Below, one piece after another: positions 38,436 through 46,733 of a stretch of DNA of 64,000 bases. The notes beneath the pieces are model-generated. The model was not told where the DNA came from, searched no databases, and saw only the letters and a list, made by a program, of their open reading frames with translations. This stretch comes from Pseudomonas chlororaphis subsp. chlororaphis (lineage in GTDB: Bacteria; Pseudomonadota; Gammaproteobacteria; Pseudomonadales; Pseudomonadaceae), in NCBI RefSeq assembly GCF_003945765.1, contig NZ_CP027712.1, positions 6,696,001 through 6,760,000 on the forward strand. The letters are read 5' to 3'. Each line of letters starts with the position of its first letter. Position 1 is the stretch's first letter. Made by a program: the position numbers and the translations under genes.

Positions 38436-39623
38436 TCATGAGTAATACAGGTCGTCGCGGGTCCAGGGCAGCTCATGACTGCCATCGGCGTGAGCCTTGA
38501 CCGCGAGAATCTGGTGCAGGTTGATCCAGCCGCGGGCGAAGGCGTAGGCACAGCCGGCCAGGTACAGGCGCCAGATGCGCAAGACCTGTTCCGGCACCAG
38601 TCGGGAGGCGGCTTCCAGGTTATCTTCCAGGCGCTCGCTCCAGTGGTCCAGGGTACGGGCGTAATGCAGGCGCAGGCTTTCCACGTCGACGATCTCCAGC
38701 CCCGCTTCGCTGATCTCGGCCGAGATCATCGCCAGGTGCGGCAGCTCGCCATTGGGGAACACATACTTCTCGATGAAGTCGCCGGCTCCACGGCCCACGG
38801 GACGTCCATCGGTGTGCTTGGCGGTGATTCCGTGGTTCATCACCAGGCCGCCCTCGCGCACCGCGCCGAACAGCGTCTTGCAGTACTGCGCCAGGTTGGC
38901 GTGGCCCACGTGCTCGAACATACCGACGCTCACCACCTTGTCGAAGCGGCCGTCCTGGGGCAGGTCGCGGTAGTCCAGCAGTTGCAGTTCCACCTGGTCC
39001 TGCAAGCCTTCGGCGATCACCCGCTCCCTGGCCAGCGCCAGCTGTTCCTTGCTCAGGGTGATACCGAAGACCTTGGCCCCGAATTCTCGCGCCGCGTACC
39101 GCGCCAGCCCGCCCCAGCCGCAACCGACATCCAGCAGGTACTCGCCGGGCTGCAAGCGCAGCTTGCGGCACAGGTGGCGAAATTTGGCCTGTTGGGCCTG
39201 TTCCAGGCTTTCACTGCCGGTCTCGAAATAGGCGCAGGAATAGGCCATGTCGCTGTCGAGCCACAGCTGGTAGAAGTCGTTGGAAAGGTCGTAGTGGTAG
39301 GAGATGGCGGCCGCATCGGTGGCCTTGTCGTGCAGGGAACGTACCGGCAGCGCTTCTTCCTCGCCGTCCAGCAGCGCCTGGCTCAGTTCATCGCAAACCC
39401 GGATGACTTCGCTGATTGAGCCTTCCAGCTCAAGTTTGCCCTCGACGAACGCCGCTCCCAGCGAGTTGAGAGTGGGATGGGCGAGCTGGGTGACCAGTTG
39501 CGGGTCCTTGACCACAATAGTGACGCTGGGCGCCGGCCCCAGATTGAACTCATGGCCGTCCCAGAGTCGCAGGCGTAGCGGTAGTTGCAGATTCTGTAAG
39601 GCCGGTGGAAGTTGCGCGAGCAT
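38436..39623 (-). CDS. cfa: Cyclopropane-fatty-acyl-phospholipid synthase
   Basis: 395 residues of the mycolic acid/CFA synthase family: HYDLSNDFYQLWLDSDMAYSCAYFE, the SAM-binding LLDVGCGWGGLARYAA, GMFEHVGHANLAQYCKTLF and the C-terminal WRLYLAGCAYAFARGWINLHQIL. The N-terminal SCP2-like part (about 1-90) binds lipid. It methylenates unsaturated acyl chains in membrane phospholipids, usually in stationary phase. Some pseudomonads carry more than one cfa-like gene, so this may be one of two. Confidence 0.92.
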   Translation of the reverse strand: MLAQLPPALQNLQLPLRLRLWDGHEFNLGPAPSVTIVVKDPQLVTQLAHPTLNSLGAAFVEGKLELEGSISEVIRVCDELSQALLDGEEEALPVRSLHDKATDAAAISYHYDLSNDFYQLWLDSDMAYSCAYFETGSESLEQAQQAKFRHLCRKLRLQPGEYLLDVGCGWGGLARYAAREFGAKVFGITLSKEQLALARERVIAEGLQDQVELQLLDYRDLPQDGRFDKVVSVGMFEHVGHANLAQYCKTLFGAVREGGLVMNHGITAKHTDGRPVGRGAGDFIEKYVFPNGELPHLAMISAEISEAGLEIVDVESLRLHYARTLDHWSERLEDNLEAASRLVPEQVLRIWRLYLAGCAYAFARGWINLHQILAVKAHADGSHELPWTRDDLYYS

Positions 39624-39868
39624 GGATTATCCCCCTTGTTTCAGACGTCTGAGTGAGGTTAGACCATACTGAAAAATTAGCAGGCTATCGATCTGATAGC
39701 TGAAATTCATCAGTGCCGGCAGTGCAACAATCCCTGCTGAACAGCCAGCCGACCGTCCCGGAAGCTGGGCCCTCTTCACAGATGACCGCCAGGCGGGCGC
39801 ACAGTTCGACCTGGTTTAATTCTAGCTCCAGACGCTCAAACCCGCGCTTTCCGCCCCGGCCCACGCCC

Positions 39869-41773
39869 CTACAACTTGAGCAATGGCTCCTGGAAACGCA
39901 GCAAACGCCCGGCATTGCCCAGCACCAGCAAGGTGCTGAGGTTATGCAGCAGCGCCGCGATCATCGCCCCCGCCGCGCCAAGCCAGCCGAACGCGGCAAA
40001 GGCGACTATGGCCAGGGTCCAGCCCAGGCCGATGATCACATTGACCTGCAGGGTCTGGCGGCACTGGCGACTCAGGCGCACACAGGTGCCGAGGCGCCGC
40101 AGGTCGCTGCCGATCAGCACGATATCGGCCGACGCCAGGGCAATGTCCGCCCCACCCGCGCCCATGGCCACACCGACCACGCCAGCCTTGAGCGCCAGGG
40201 AATCGTTGATCCCGTCGCCCACCACCATCGGCCGGAAACCGCTGTCGATTTCCCCCAGCACGCGCTTGAGTTTGTCTTCCGGTAACGCCTGGGCTTCGAC
40301 ATCGCCGATGCCGACATCCCGCGCCAGGCTGTCGGCCACGCTCTGGCGGTCGCCGGTCAGCAACAACTGGCGGCCCAGCCCCAGTTCGCGCAGCTCGTCG
40401 AGGGCAAACCGCGCTTCCGGCTTGACGCTGTCGGCCAGCAACAGCCAGGCGAGAAATTCACCGTTCAGCGCCAGCCCGGCAATCGGTCCGTCATGTTCGG
40501 GCACCGCCGTGGTGGCGATGTCGAGCTGGCCGAACAACTCGGGACGCCCCAGGGCGGCTTCGCCCTGCTCGGTCTGCGCCACCACTCCCAGCCCCTGGCG
40601 TTCGCGAATATCCGACAGCACCAGGAAATGCTCCTGGGCCACCAGGCCGGCCAGCGCGCGGCTGACCGGGTGGCTGCTGGCCGAACCGAGGCTGGCCGCC
40701 AGGTTCAACAAGGCCTGGCGATCTTCCCGCGGGCTGTCGATCGATTGCAGGCGCAAGGTGCCGAAGGTCAGGGTGCCGGTCTTGTCCACCACCAGCGAGG
40801 TCAGATCCGCCAGTTCCTCGAGGAACGCCGAGCTGCGAATCAGGATGCCGTGCCGCGCCGCCACGGCGATCCCGGCAATCGCCGTGGCCGGCGCGGACAG
40901 CACCAAGGCACAGGGGCAGGCCGCCACCAGCACCGCGAGCATCGCCTGGGCATCGTGGGTGATGAACCAGGTCACCGCCGCCAGCAGCAACACCAGCACC
41001 ATGTAACTGCCGGCGTAACGTTCGAGCAAACGGGTGATCGGCGGCTTGGAACGTTCGGCGCTTTGCATCAGCGCGATGACCTTGCCCAAGGTCGATTCGT
41101 GGCCGGTGCGGGTCACTTCCAGGCGCAACAGGCCGTCGAGGTTGATCGCCCCGCCGAACACCTGCATGCCGACATCGGCCTCCAGCGGCACCGACTCGCC
41201 AGTGATCGGTGCGGTGTCGAGGCTGGCCTGTCCGGACAGCACCAAACCATCGGCGGGCACCCGGTCACCGGCACGCACTTCGACGACATCGCCGGCCTTG
41301 AGCGTGGCGTTGTCCACCTCGCCAATGCTGCCATCGGCCTGCACCAGGCGCGCATGGCTGCGGGTCAAGCGGCCCAGGGCATGAATGGCTTCCTGGGAGC
41401 CGATCACGCTGCGCTCTTCCAGCACGTGGCCGAAGATCATGATGATCGGCAACAGCGCCGCGGTCAGCAGGTCGCCGGTGGCCCAGGCGCCGAGCATGGC
41501 CAGGGCGATCAACTGGTCGGTGATGCCGTGCAGGCTCGGGTAACGCAGGCTGTACCAGGCCGAACGCATCACCGGCAGTGCCACCAGTAACGAAGCGAAA
41601 CCCAGCAGCAACTGGCTGACGCCGGTCTGCTCCGAGGCCAGCCAGCGCCAGACCAGGCCCAGACCGAGCAGCCCCAACGCGAGCATGGCCAGGGTCAGCT
41701 GACGCGCGGCGCTACGTTGTTCTGCGGAGGTGAGCATGCTCGCCGGCGCGGCGGCATGGGTGTGGGCAGTCAT
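39869..41773 (-). CDS. hmtA: P1B-type metal-transporting ATPase, HmtA-like
   Basis: 634 residues, with no cytosolic HMA metal-binding domain at the N-terminus but a short His-containing tail (MTAHTHAAA). P-type landmarks: APITGESVPLE near residue 190, ACPCAL near 286 in the sixth membrane helix, the phosphorylated DKTGTLT near 329, SSHPVSRAL near 370 and GDGINDSLAL near 523. The CPC motif places it in the P1B group that moves Cu, Zn, Cd or Pb. P. aeruginosa HmtA, a related protein lying beside HflK/HflC-like genes, was reported to import zinc and copper, so import is proposed here too. It is last in a four-gene leftward operon with overlapping junctions and a Zur-like site upstream. Confidence 0.85.
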   Translation of the reverse strand: MTAHTHAAAPASMLTSAEQRSAARQLTLAMLALGLLGLGLVWRWLASEQTGVSQLLLGFASLLVALPVMRSAWYSLRYPSLHGITDQLIALAMLGAWATGDLLTAALLPIIMIFGHVLEERSVIGSQEAIHALGRLTRSHARLVQADGSIGEVDNATLKAGDVVEVRAGDRVPADGLVLSGQASLDTAPITGESVPLEADVGMQVFGGAINLDGLLRLEVTRTGHESTLGKVIALMQSAERSKPPITRLLERYAGSYMVLVLLLAAVTWFITHDAQAMLAVLVAACPCALVLSAPATAIAGIAVAARHGILIRSSAFLEELADLTSLVVDKTGTLTFGTLRLQSIDSPREDRQALLNLAASLGSASSHPVSRALAGLVAQEHFLVLSDIRERQGLGVVAQTEQGEAALGRPELFGQLDIATTAVPEHDGPIAGLALNGEFLAWLLLADSVKPEARFALDELRELGLGRQLLLTGDRQSVADSLARDVGIGDVEAQALPEDKLKRVLGEIDSGFRPMVVGDGINDSLALKAGVVGVAMGAGGADIALASADIVLIGSDLRRLGTCVRLSRQCRQTLQVNVIIGLGWTLAIVAFAAFGWLGAAGAMIAALLHNLSTLLVLGNAGRLLRFQEPLLKL

Positions 41774-42828
41774 GGTTGGGCTCCCTGAATAATCAGGCGG
41801 GAATCGTCTTGGGGATTGACCGTGGTCACCGAGCCGGCCTGGCCGAGAATCTTCGGCAGCCGTTCGCGGTAGATGCGCAGGAGCATTTCCGGGTCGGTGC
41901 CGTTGCGTTGCGCCTGGGCCAGGCCCTGGATGGTCGCGGTGTCGGCCTGGGCCTTGGCCAGGCGCTCACCAGCCTGGGCGTGCGCCACCTGCAAGGTGCG
42001 GTCGGCCTGTTCGTTGGCGGTTTGCGTGAGTTTTTCGGCTTCGGTGCGAGCGTTGGCCACCGCCTTGTCGGCTTGCTGGCTGGCGGTCAGCACCGCGTTG
42101 AAGGCGCTGACCGCCGGCCCCGGCAGACTGGACTGGACGTCGACCCGGGTCACCTCGATGCCGATCCCCTGCCCGGTCGCCGCCAGATCCGCCAGCCGTT
42201 GGTTGATGCCTTGCACCAGATCGCCGCGCAGCCTTTCGCGACGCTCGGCGGCCTGATTGTCGGCGCCGATCAGTTCCGGACGCGCCACCAATATCGTGTC
42301 GAGATCGCGGGCGGCGGTCAGGGCCAGGGCACTGCGGGTCACCAACCGATCCAGCGCCGGCAACACATGTTCGCCCTGCAATACAAAGGCATAAGGCTCG
42401 GTGACCTTATAGAACACCCGCACATCCAGCTGCACCACCCCGGCGTCGCCGGTCAGCAGATAACCGGAACCGGCCAGGGCATCGCTCAGGGGAACGGCGA
42501 AACTGGCCACCTTGTCACCCTTTAAGGCCGCATCGGAACGCAGCAGGCTTTCCACCCGGCGTTCGATCACCCGGTCTGCGGCGGGCAACAGCACCACCTG
42601 TTCGAACGGCTGCGGCCAGGCCAGTAACAAGCCGGCGTTCTGGATGCGATCCAGGGCGCCGAAATGCAGGACCACCGCGCGATTTTGCGGATCGATCTGC
42701 CGCACATTGGAAAACGCCCAGGCCAGGGCTGCCAGCACGGTCACCGCATACAGGGCGAGAAACGCCAGGCGACCGGCCTGAATCCATGGGCTGCCAAGTT
42801 CATGTGTTCCACGTGGAACCAAACTCAT
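41770..42828 (-). CDS. SPFH-domain membrane protein (HflC/HflK-like), nearest the ATPase gene
   Basis: 352 residues. A membrane span at about 18-41 (LAFLALYAVTVLAALAWAF) is followed by an SPFH/Band 7 domain, IDPQNRAVVLHFGALDRIQNAG, with VQLDVRVFYKVTEPYAF, ending in a long Ala/Gln/Glu-rich helix (about 235-300) typical of stomatin-like oligomer rims. The HflK-like layout suggests a cage in the inner membrane with its bulk in the periplasm. It overlaps the HmtA-like gene and the His-rich SPFH gene by four bases. The start codon region contains a parS palindrome that encodes VPRGT. Confidence 0.85.
   Translation of the reverse strand: MSLVPRGTHELGSPWIQAGRLAFLALYAVTVLAALAWAFSNVRQIDPQNRAVVLHFGALDRIQNAGLLLAWPQPFEQVVLLPAADRVIERRVESLLRSDAALKGDKVASFAVPLSDALAGSGYLLTGDAGVVQLDVRVFYKVTEPYAFVLQGEHVLPALDRLVTRSALALTAARDLDTILVARPELIGADNQAAERRERLRGDLVQGINQRLADLAATGQGIGIEVTRVDVQSSLPGPAVSAFNAVLTASQQADKAVANARTEAEKLTQTANEQADRTLQVAHAQAGERLAKAQADTATIQGLAQAQRNGTDPEMLLRIYRERLPKILGQAGSVTTVNPQDDSRLIIQGAQP
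42805..42820. other. parS site (ParB-binding palindrome)
   Basis: TGTTCCACGTGGAACC holds the perfect 14-base palindrome GTTCCACGTGGAAC of parS (42806-42819). It lies at the beginning of an SPFH gene, 13.9 kb from the parS in folE2. One further copy is needed to call a dense origin-proximal cluster. Confidence 0.85.
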
Positions 42829-43865
42829 GGTTGCGACCCGGCGGCTTTATTGCCGAGTGTCGGCGGCCCGTCCACCAGCACCCGGAACGGCGCGGCATCG
42901 GTGCGCAGAATCAGCTTGGTGCCTGGGGTCACCACAGTGCCCAAGGTGTCCAGCGACCGCAGCAGGTTGTACAGCTGCGGCGAACCGGCGTAGGCGCGAC
43001 CGTAGATCTCCGCCGCCTGCACCCGCGATTGCGCTTCGATGTCCGCGGCTTTCACCGTGGCATCGGCCTGGACGATGCGCGCATCGCGCTCGGCGGCGGA
43101 ACGGATTTGCGCCGCTTCGCGCTTGCCGATGGCCGTGCGTTCGGTGGCGATGGTTTCACGCTCGGCGCGCATACGATCGACGGTGGCGGTCAGGGTCACC
43201 GAGGGCAGGGTCAGGCGCTCGACACCGACTTGCAGCACCCGCACCCCGTAAGTGCTCAACAACTGTTGCTCGATCTGTTTACGCAACTGGGCTTCGAAGT
43301 CGGCGATGCGCACCTTGCTGGCATCGGTGTTCACCAGATTGGCCAGGTCGAAACTGCTGGCGGTGGTTTCCAGGGCCGAACCGACAAAGGTACGAATTTG
43401 CCGCGCCGCTTCATCCGGCTGGTTCTGCACCGCGCGCATAAAGCGCTTCACGTTGTCCGCATCGCCCTGCACCTGCCACGCCACATAGGCCTGGACGATG
43501 ATGCGCAGACCGTCGCGGGTGCCGACATCCTGCAAACCGCTGGAGGTGGTGCGCAGGCGCAGATCCACCGGGATCGCCGCCTCGAACGGTGCCGGCCAGC
43601 GCCAGCCGAGGCCCGGTTCCAGCAGCACCCGCGCCGGGTTGCCGAAACGGGTAATCACCGAGGCTTCGCCGGAGCGCACTTGCACCAGGCTCGCCGCGGC
43701 GACGGCGAACAACACCAGCAACAGCGCCCAGGCCATGCGCCGCCAGGGAAAGGGCCCCGCCTCTTCCGGCGCGCCGTGGTGATGATGGTGTCCGTGGTGA
43801 TGGCCGCCGTGGCCGTGATCGTGGCCGGCGTGATCCTGATGATCGTGGGAATGGGACTGGCTCAA
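42825..43865 (-). CDS. SPFH-domain protein with His-rich N-terminal tail
   Basis: 346 residues. The first 31 hold 15 His in the pattern HSHDHQDHAGHDHGHGGHHH followed by five consecutive His, a strong candidate for binding zinc, nickel or copper. A membrane span follows (about 44-64, MAWALLLVLFAVAAASLVQV), then an SPFH domain (SVITRFGNPARVLLEPGLGWRW; IIVQAYVAWQV) and a long helical region (about 225-300) ending in LDTLGTVVTPGTKLIL. With an N-in topology the His tail would face the cytoplasm. It overlaps both neighbouring genes by four bases. A metal-buffering scaffold for the HmtA-like ATPase is a reasonable but untested idea. Confidence 0.88.
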   Translation of the reverse strand: MSQSHSHDHQDHAGHDHGHGGHHHGHHHHHGAPEEAGPFPWRRMAWALLLVLFAVAAASLVQVRSGEASVITRFGNPARVLLEPGLGWRWPAPFEAAIPVDLRLRTTSSGLQDVGTRDGLRIIVQAYVAWQVQGDADNVKRFMRAVQNQPDEAARQIRTFVGSALETTASSFDLANLVNTDASKVRIADFEAQLRKQIEQQLLSTYGVRVLQVGVERLTLPSVTLTATVDRMRAERETIATERTAIGKREAAQIRSAAERDARIVQADATVKAADIEAQSRVQAAEIYGRAYAGSPQLYNLLRSLDTLGTVVTPGTKLILRTDAAPFRVLVDGPPTLGNKAAGSQP

Positions 43866-45829
43866 TGGACGGCTCCTGGCTGAGCGGTGTTACCCGGTAC
43901 CGAAGGCTCGGTCGGCAAAGTGAATGTACGCAGGTCGAGGGTCGGTGCGTTGGCGCCGCCCAGGCGATGATCGAGCACCAGCAACTTGGCGTTGCGCAGG
44001 CCCTGGCTCAGCTGGCTCAAATACTGCTCCAGCACGAATGCCTGGCCGGCGCTGGCATAGGCCTTTTGCTCGGCGCTGAACCGCAGGTCGGCCGCTTGCG
44101 CCGTGGCCTGCACTTCATGGGCCGTGGCCTGGGCCTGATCGCGGGCGATGCTGGCCTGCAATTGCGCCTGGTTAGTCTGCTCGCTGGCCGCGCCACGCTC
44201 GCGGGAGATCAGCGCCTGGGCGCCGATCTGCGCGGCCTGGACGCCGTGATAAGCATTGGCGGCGCCGGCCGGCGGGTGAATGGCCTCGACCACGGTGGCG
44301 AGAATCTCCACCCCGCTGTCGAGTTTCTCCAGGTCGGCCTGCACCGCGCGGCCGATATCCTCGGCCAGGTTGGTACGGTCTTCGCCCAGCAGGCCGTCGA
44401 GGGTGCGCGAGGCGAAGTCGTGGACCAGGATGCGGCTGGCGGTGCTGCGGATCAGCATCGGAATGTCGGCGCTGTTGTAAGTCGCCGCCAGCGCCGCCTG
44501 ATCGCTCAGGCCGATGCGATAGACGAAGCGCACGTCCATGTTGACGATCTGGAAGCTCTGCTTGTCGGCAGCGCCGCTGGCGATCACTTGGGACTTGTCG
44601 TTGACGTGGCTGGCGTCCCACAAACGGTTGGCCACCAACGGGGGCGGCCCTTCGGCGGAGGCCGGTTCGATCACGCCGGGCGCTTCGCCGACGCTGGTGG
44701 CCAGCTCGTGCACCACGCCGTTCTCGACACTCAGCACCCGGCCCAGCGGCCAGGGCAGGCCCGCATGCAAACCCGGGCCAAAGACCGCCACCGGCTTGCC
44801 GAAACGCTCGTAGATGCCCCGCCCCTGCAACGGCACTTCATGCAGGCCGGTGAGCAGCCAGCCCACCCCGAGCACCACCAGCAGCACCGGCAGGAACGCG
44901 CGGCGCATATAAGTGAAGGCCCAGATCTGCCGCAGGTCGATGCCGAAGCGGTTGTGCAATTCGTGCTGCAAGGCCAGCAAGGGTTGTGGCGGCCAGCGCA
45001 GCAGATCGGCGACCACGCTATGGGCCAGCATGCGCGGCTCCAGTTGCGCGCGACGCGGGCTGAATAACGACAATACCGCGCGCAGCAGGAACTCCAGGGC
45101 CACCAGCGCCGGCAACACGCCGATCAGCACGCCCAGGCGCACCGGCCAGAGCGCCGTGTCGCTGCTGAACAACAGGCACAGCGCCGCCAGCACCAGGCTG
45201 ATGATCGCCACTCGCGCCAACTGCGCCAGCGCCGCCGCTTCCGGCCATTCGCCGGGGTGTTCCTGGCTCAGTTGGCGCTCGAACACCAGCAAGCCGAAGG
45301 CCAGCAACAGCGCCAGCACCGCGCCGACATTGCCCGCCAGGCCCAGGGTTCCAGCGGGCAGGCCGAGGTTCCACGCCTGCTCGATCACCAACAGCACCAG
45401 CAAGGCCCAACCGCCCAACCACAAGGTCGGCGCGCCGATCTGCACCAACAAACTGGACCAACGCCGGCTGATGCCATCCAGCAGCCGCTCGTACCAGCCA
45501 TCGTCGGGTAGCGGTTCATCCGCAACCGGCTCCGGGCTCGGCGCCACCTCTGGCGCCTGCAACGCACCCGCGCGCCAGGCACTGACCCAGCCCGCCGCCT
45601 GCAGGCCGCCGACCAGCACCAGCAAGGCCGCGGCCAGATTGACCAGCAACGCCGGCCATAAGGATTGCGGGGCAAACAGGCCGACGAAAAACGCCAACAC
45701 CAGCCCCATCCCGGCCAGCCCCGCCAGCCCGATGCCCCAACGCTTCAGACGGCGTTCGTGAAAGGCCGCCCGCTGAAACCTCGGCAAGGCTTCGACCCCC
45801 GCCCCTTCAGTCTCAAGATCGACTTGCAT
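43862..45829 (-). CDS. Large polytopic SPFH-domain protein
   Basis: 655 residues. An N-terminal block of about six membrane spans (roughly residues 30-320, including LVLAFFVGLFAPQSLWPALL, LWLGGWALLVLLVIEQAW and FLPVLLVVLGVGWLLTGL) precedes an SPFH domain, LQGRGIYERFGKPVAVFGPG, then VDIRFVYRIG-like strands and a helical C-terminus rich in Gln and Ala (SEQTNQAQLQASIARDQAQA), ending in a hydrophilic tail. This is about twice the usual HflK size. It is the first gene of the quartet; the ATG at 45829 follows GGGGTG, while an in-frame earlier start at 45901 is not protein-like and would overlap the Zur-like palindrome. Confidence 0.85.
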   Translation of the reverse strand: MQVDLETEGAGVEALPRFQRAAFHERRLKRWGIGLAGLAGMGLVLAFFVGLFAPQSLWPALLVNLAAALLVLVGGLQAAGWVSAWRAGALQAPEVAPSPEPVADEPLPDDGWYERLLDGISRRWSSLLVQIGAPTLWLGGWALLVLLVIEQAWNLGLPAGTLGLAGNVGAVLALLLAFGLLVFERQLSQEHPGEWPEAAALAQLARVAIISLVLAALCLLFSSDTALWPVRLGVLIGVLPALVALEFLLRAVLSLFSPRRAQLEPRMLAHSVVADLLRWPPQPLLALQHELHNRFGIDLRQIWAFTYMRRAFLPVLLVVLGVGWLLTGLHEVPLQGRGIYERFGKPVAVFGPGLHAGLPWPLGRVLSVENGVVHELATSVGEAPGVIEPASAEGPPPLVANRLWDASHVNDKSQVIASGAADKQSFQIVNMDVRFVYRIGLSDQAALAATYNSADIPMLIRSTASRILVHDFASRTLDGLLGEDRTNLAEDIGRAVQADLEKLDSGVEILATVVEAIHPPAGAANAYHGVQAAQIGAQALISRERGAASEQTNQAQLQASIARDQAQATAHEVQATAQAADLRFSAEQKAYASAGQAFVLEQYLSQLSQGLRNAKLLVLDHRLGGANAPTLDLRTFTLPTEPSVPGNTAQPGAVH

Positions 45830-45903
45830 AGCACCCCAACGCTGGTCGTTAACCCATTCGGGCCTGTGGATAACTCTCCGGCAGGCCGCTGTATTTGTCA
45901 CAA

Positions 45904-45922
45904 ATCGTTACGATATAACGAT
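45904..45922. promoter_or_regulatory. Zur-like palindrome upstream of the SPFH-HmtA operon
   Basis: ATCGTTACGATATAACGAT is an imperfect 19-base inverted repeat. Its core keeps the GTTA...TAAC half-sites of the two good Zur boxes and differs at four of 15 central positions from the folE2 box. It is 75 bases before the SPFH gene's ATG and about 150 bases before the divergent CDP-alcohol transferase gene. Binding by Zur is plausible, not certain. Confidence 0.5.
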
Positions 45923-46069
45923 AGTAGTGAAATTTTCGTCCCTTACCTATGCCTTTATTTGCCATGGGCGCGTCACAAACCCAGGGAAAACCGCTGCTGT
46001 GCTGATGCCAGCCCGCAAGATCTGTGGCCATAATCCGTGGCCCACTTTGTGACAAGGAAACGTCCAGCC

Positions 46070-46723
46070 ATGCTCTCCATCTACCAGCTCAAACCGCGCT
46101 TCCAGAACCTGCTGCGGCCATGGGTCCAGCGCCTGTACGAGAACGGCACCACGGCCAACCAGATCACGGTGCTGGCGGGGGTGATTTCGGTGCTGGTGGG
46201 CGCCCTGATCGCCAGTTTCGCCAGCCATCTCTGGCTGTTCATCCTGATCCCGCTGTGGATGATCCTGCGCATGGCGCTGAACGCCATCGACGGCATGCTG
46301 GCCCGGGAATTCGGCCAGCAATCGCGCCTGGGCGCCTACCTCAACGAATTGTGCGACGTGATTGCCGACAGCGCGCTGATCCTGCCTTTCGCGCTGATTG
46401 CCGGCGTCAGCCTGCCGCTGGTCCTGCTGGTGACGCTGCTGGCGCTGTTCAGCGAATACGCCGGCGTGCTGGGGCCGATGATCGGTGCCTCGCGCCGCTA
46501 CGACGGGCCCATGGGCAAGAGCGACCGGGCGTTCGTGCTCGGCGTGCTGGCCACCGGCATCGCCCTGGGCTGGCTGAGCGCCGCCTGGATCAACGGCGTG
46601 CTGGCGCTGGTCGCCGCGTTGTTGGTCTACACCTTGATCAACCGGGTTCGCCAGGGCCTGCTCGACGTACAACAGCAAGACACCCAACGACAAGAAGTGC
46701 AGCAAAACGCCCCCTCGGAATAA
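46070..46723 (+). CDS. CDP-alcohol phosphatidyltransferase-like protein (YnbA-like)
   Basis: 217 residues with six predicted membrane spans. The CDP-alcohol signature is recognisable, NAIDGMLAREF...GAYLNELCD, but deviates: in the standard DxxDGxxARx8GxxxDxxxD the first and third Asp are Asn here (NAIDG and LNELCD), while the second and fourth are kept. This may be normal for the YnbA branch. The enzyme would transfer a phosphatidyl group from CDP-diacylglycerol to an unknown alcohol. The ATG at 46070 has AAGGAAA upstream. It starts a six-gene rightward operon whose other members resemble E. coli ynbBCD. Confidence 0.8.
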   Translation: MLSIYQLKPRFQNLLRPWVQRLYENGTTANQITVLAGVISVLVGALIASFASHLWLFILIPLWMILRMALNAIDGMLAREFGQQSRLGAYLNELCDVIADSALILPFALIAGVSLPLVLLVTLLALFSEYAGVLGPMIGASRRYDGPMGKSDRAFVLGVLATGIALGWLSAAWINGVLALVAALLVYTLINRVRQGLLDVQQQDTQRQEVQQNAPSE

Positions 46724-46733
46724 GGAAGTTGCC

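Noticed and set aside
40493..41590. Plus-strand frame of 365 codons opposite the HmtA-like gene
   Set aside because: It is antisense, with Gly/Arg/Gln-rich shadow composition, and the minus strand has all P-type ATPase motifs.
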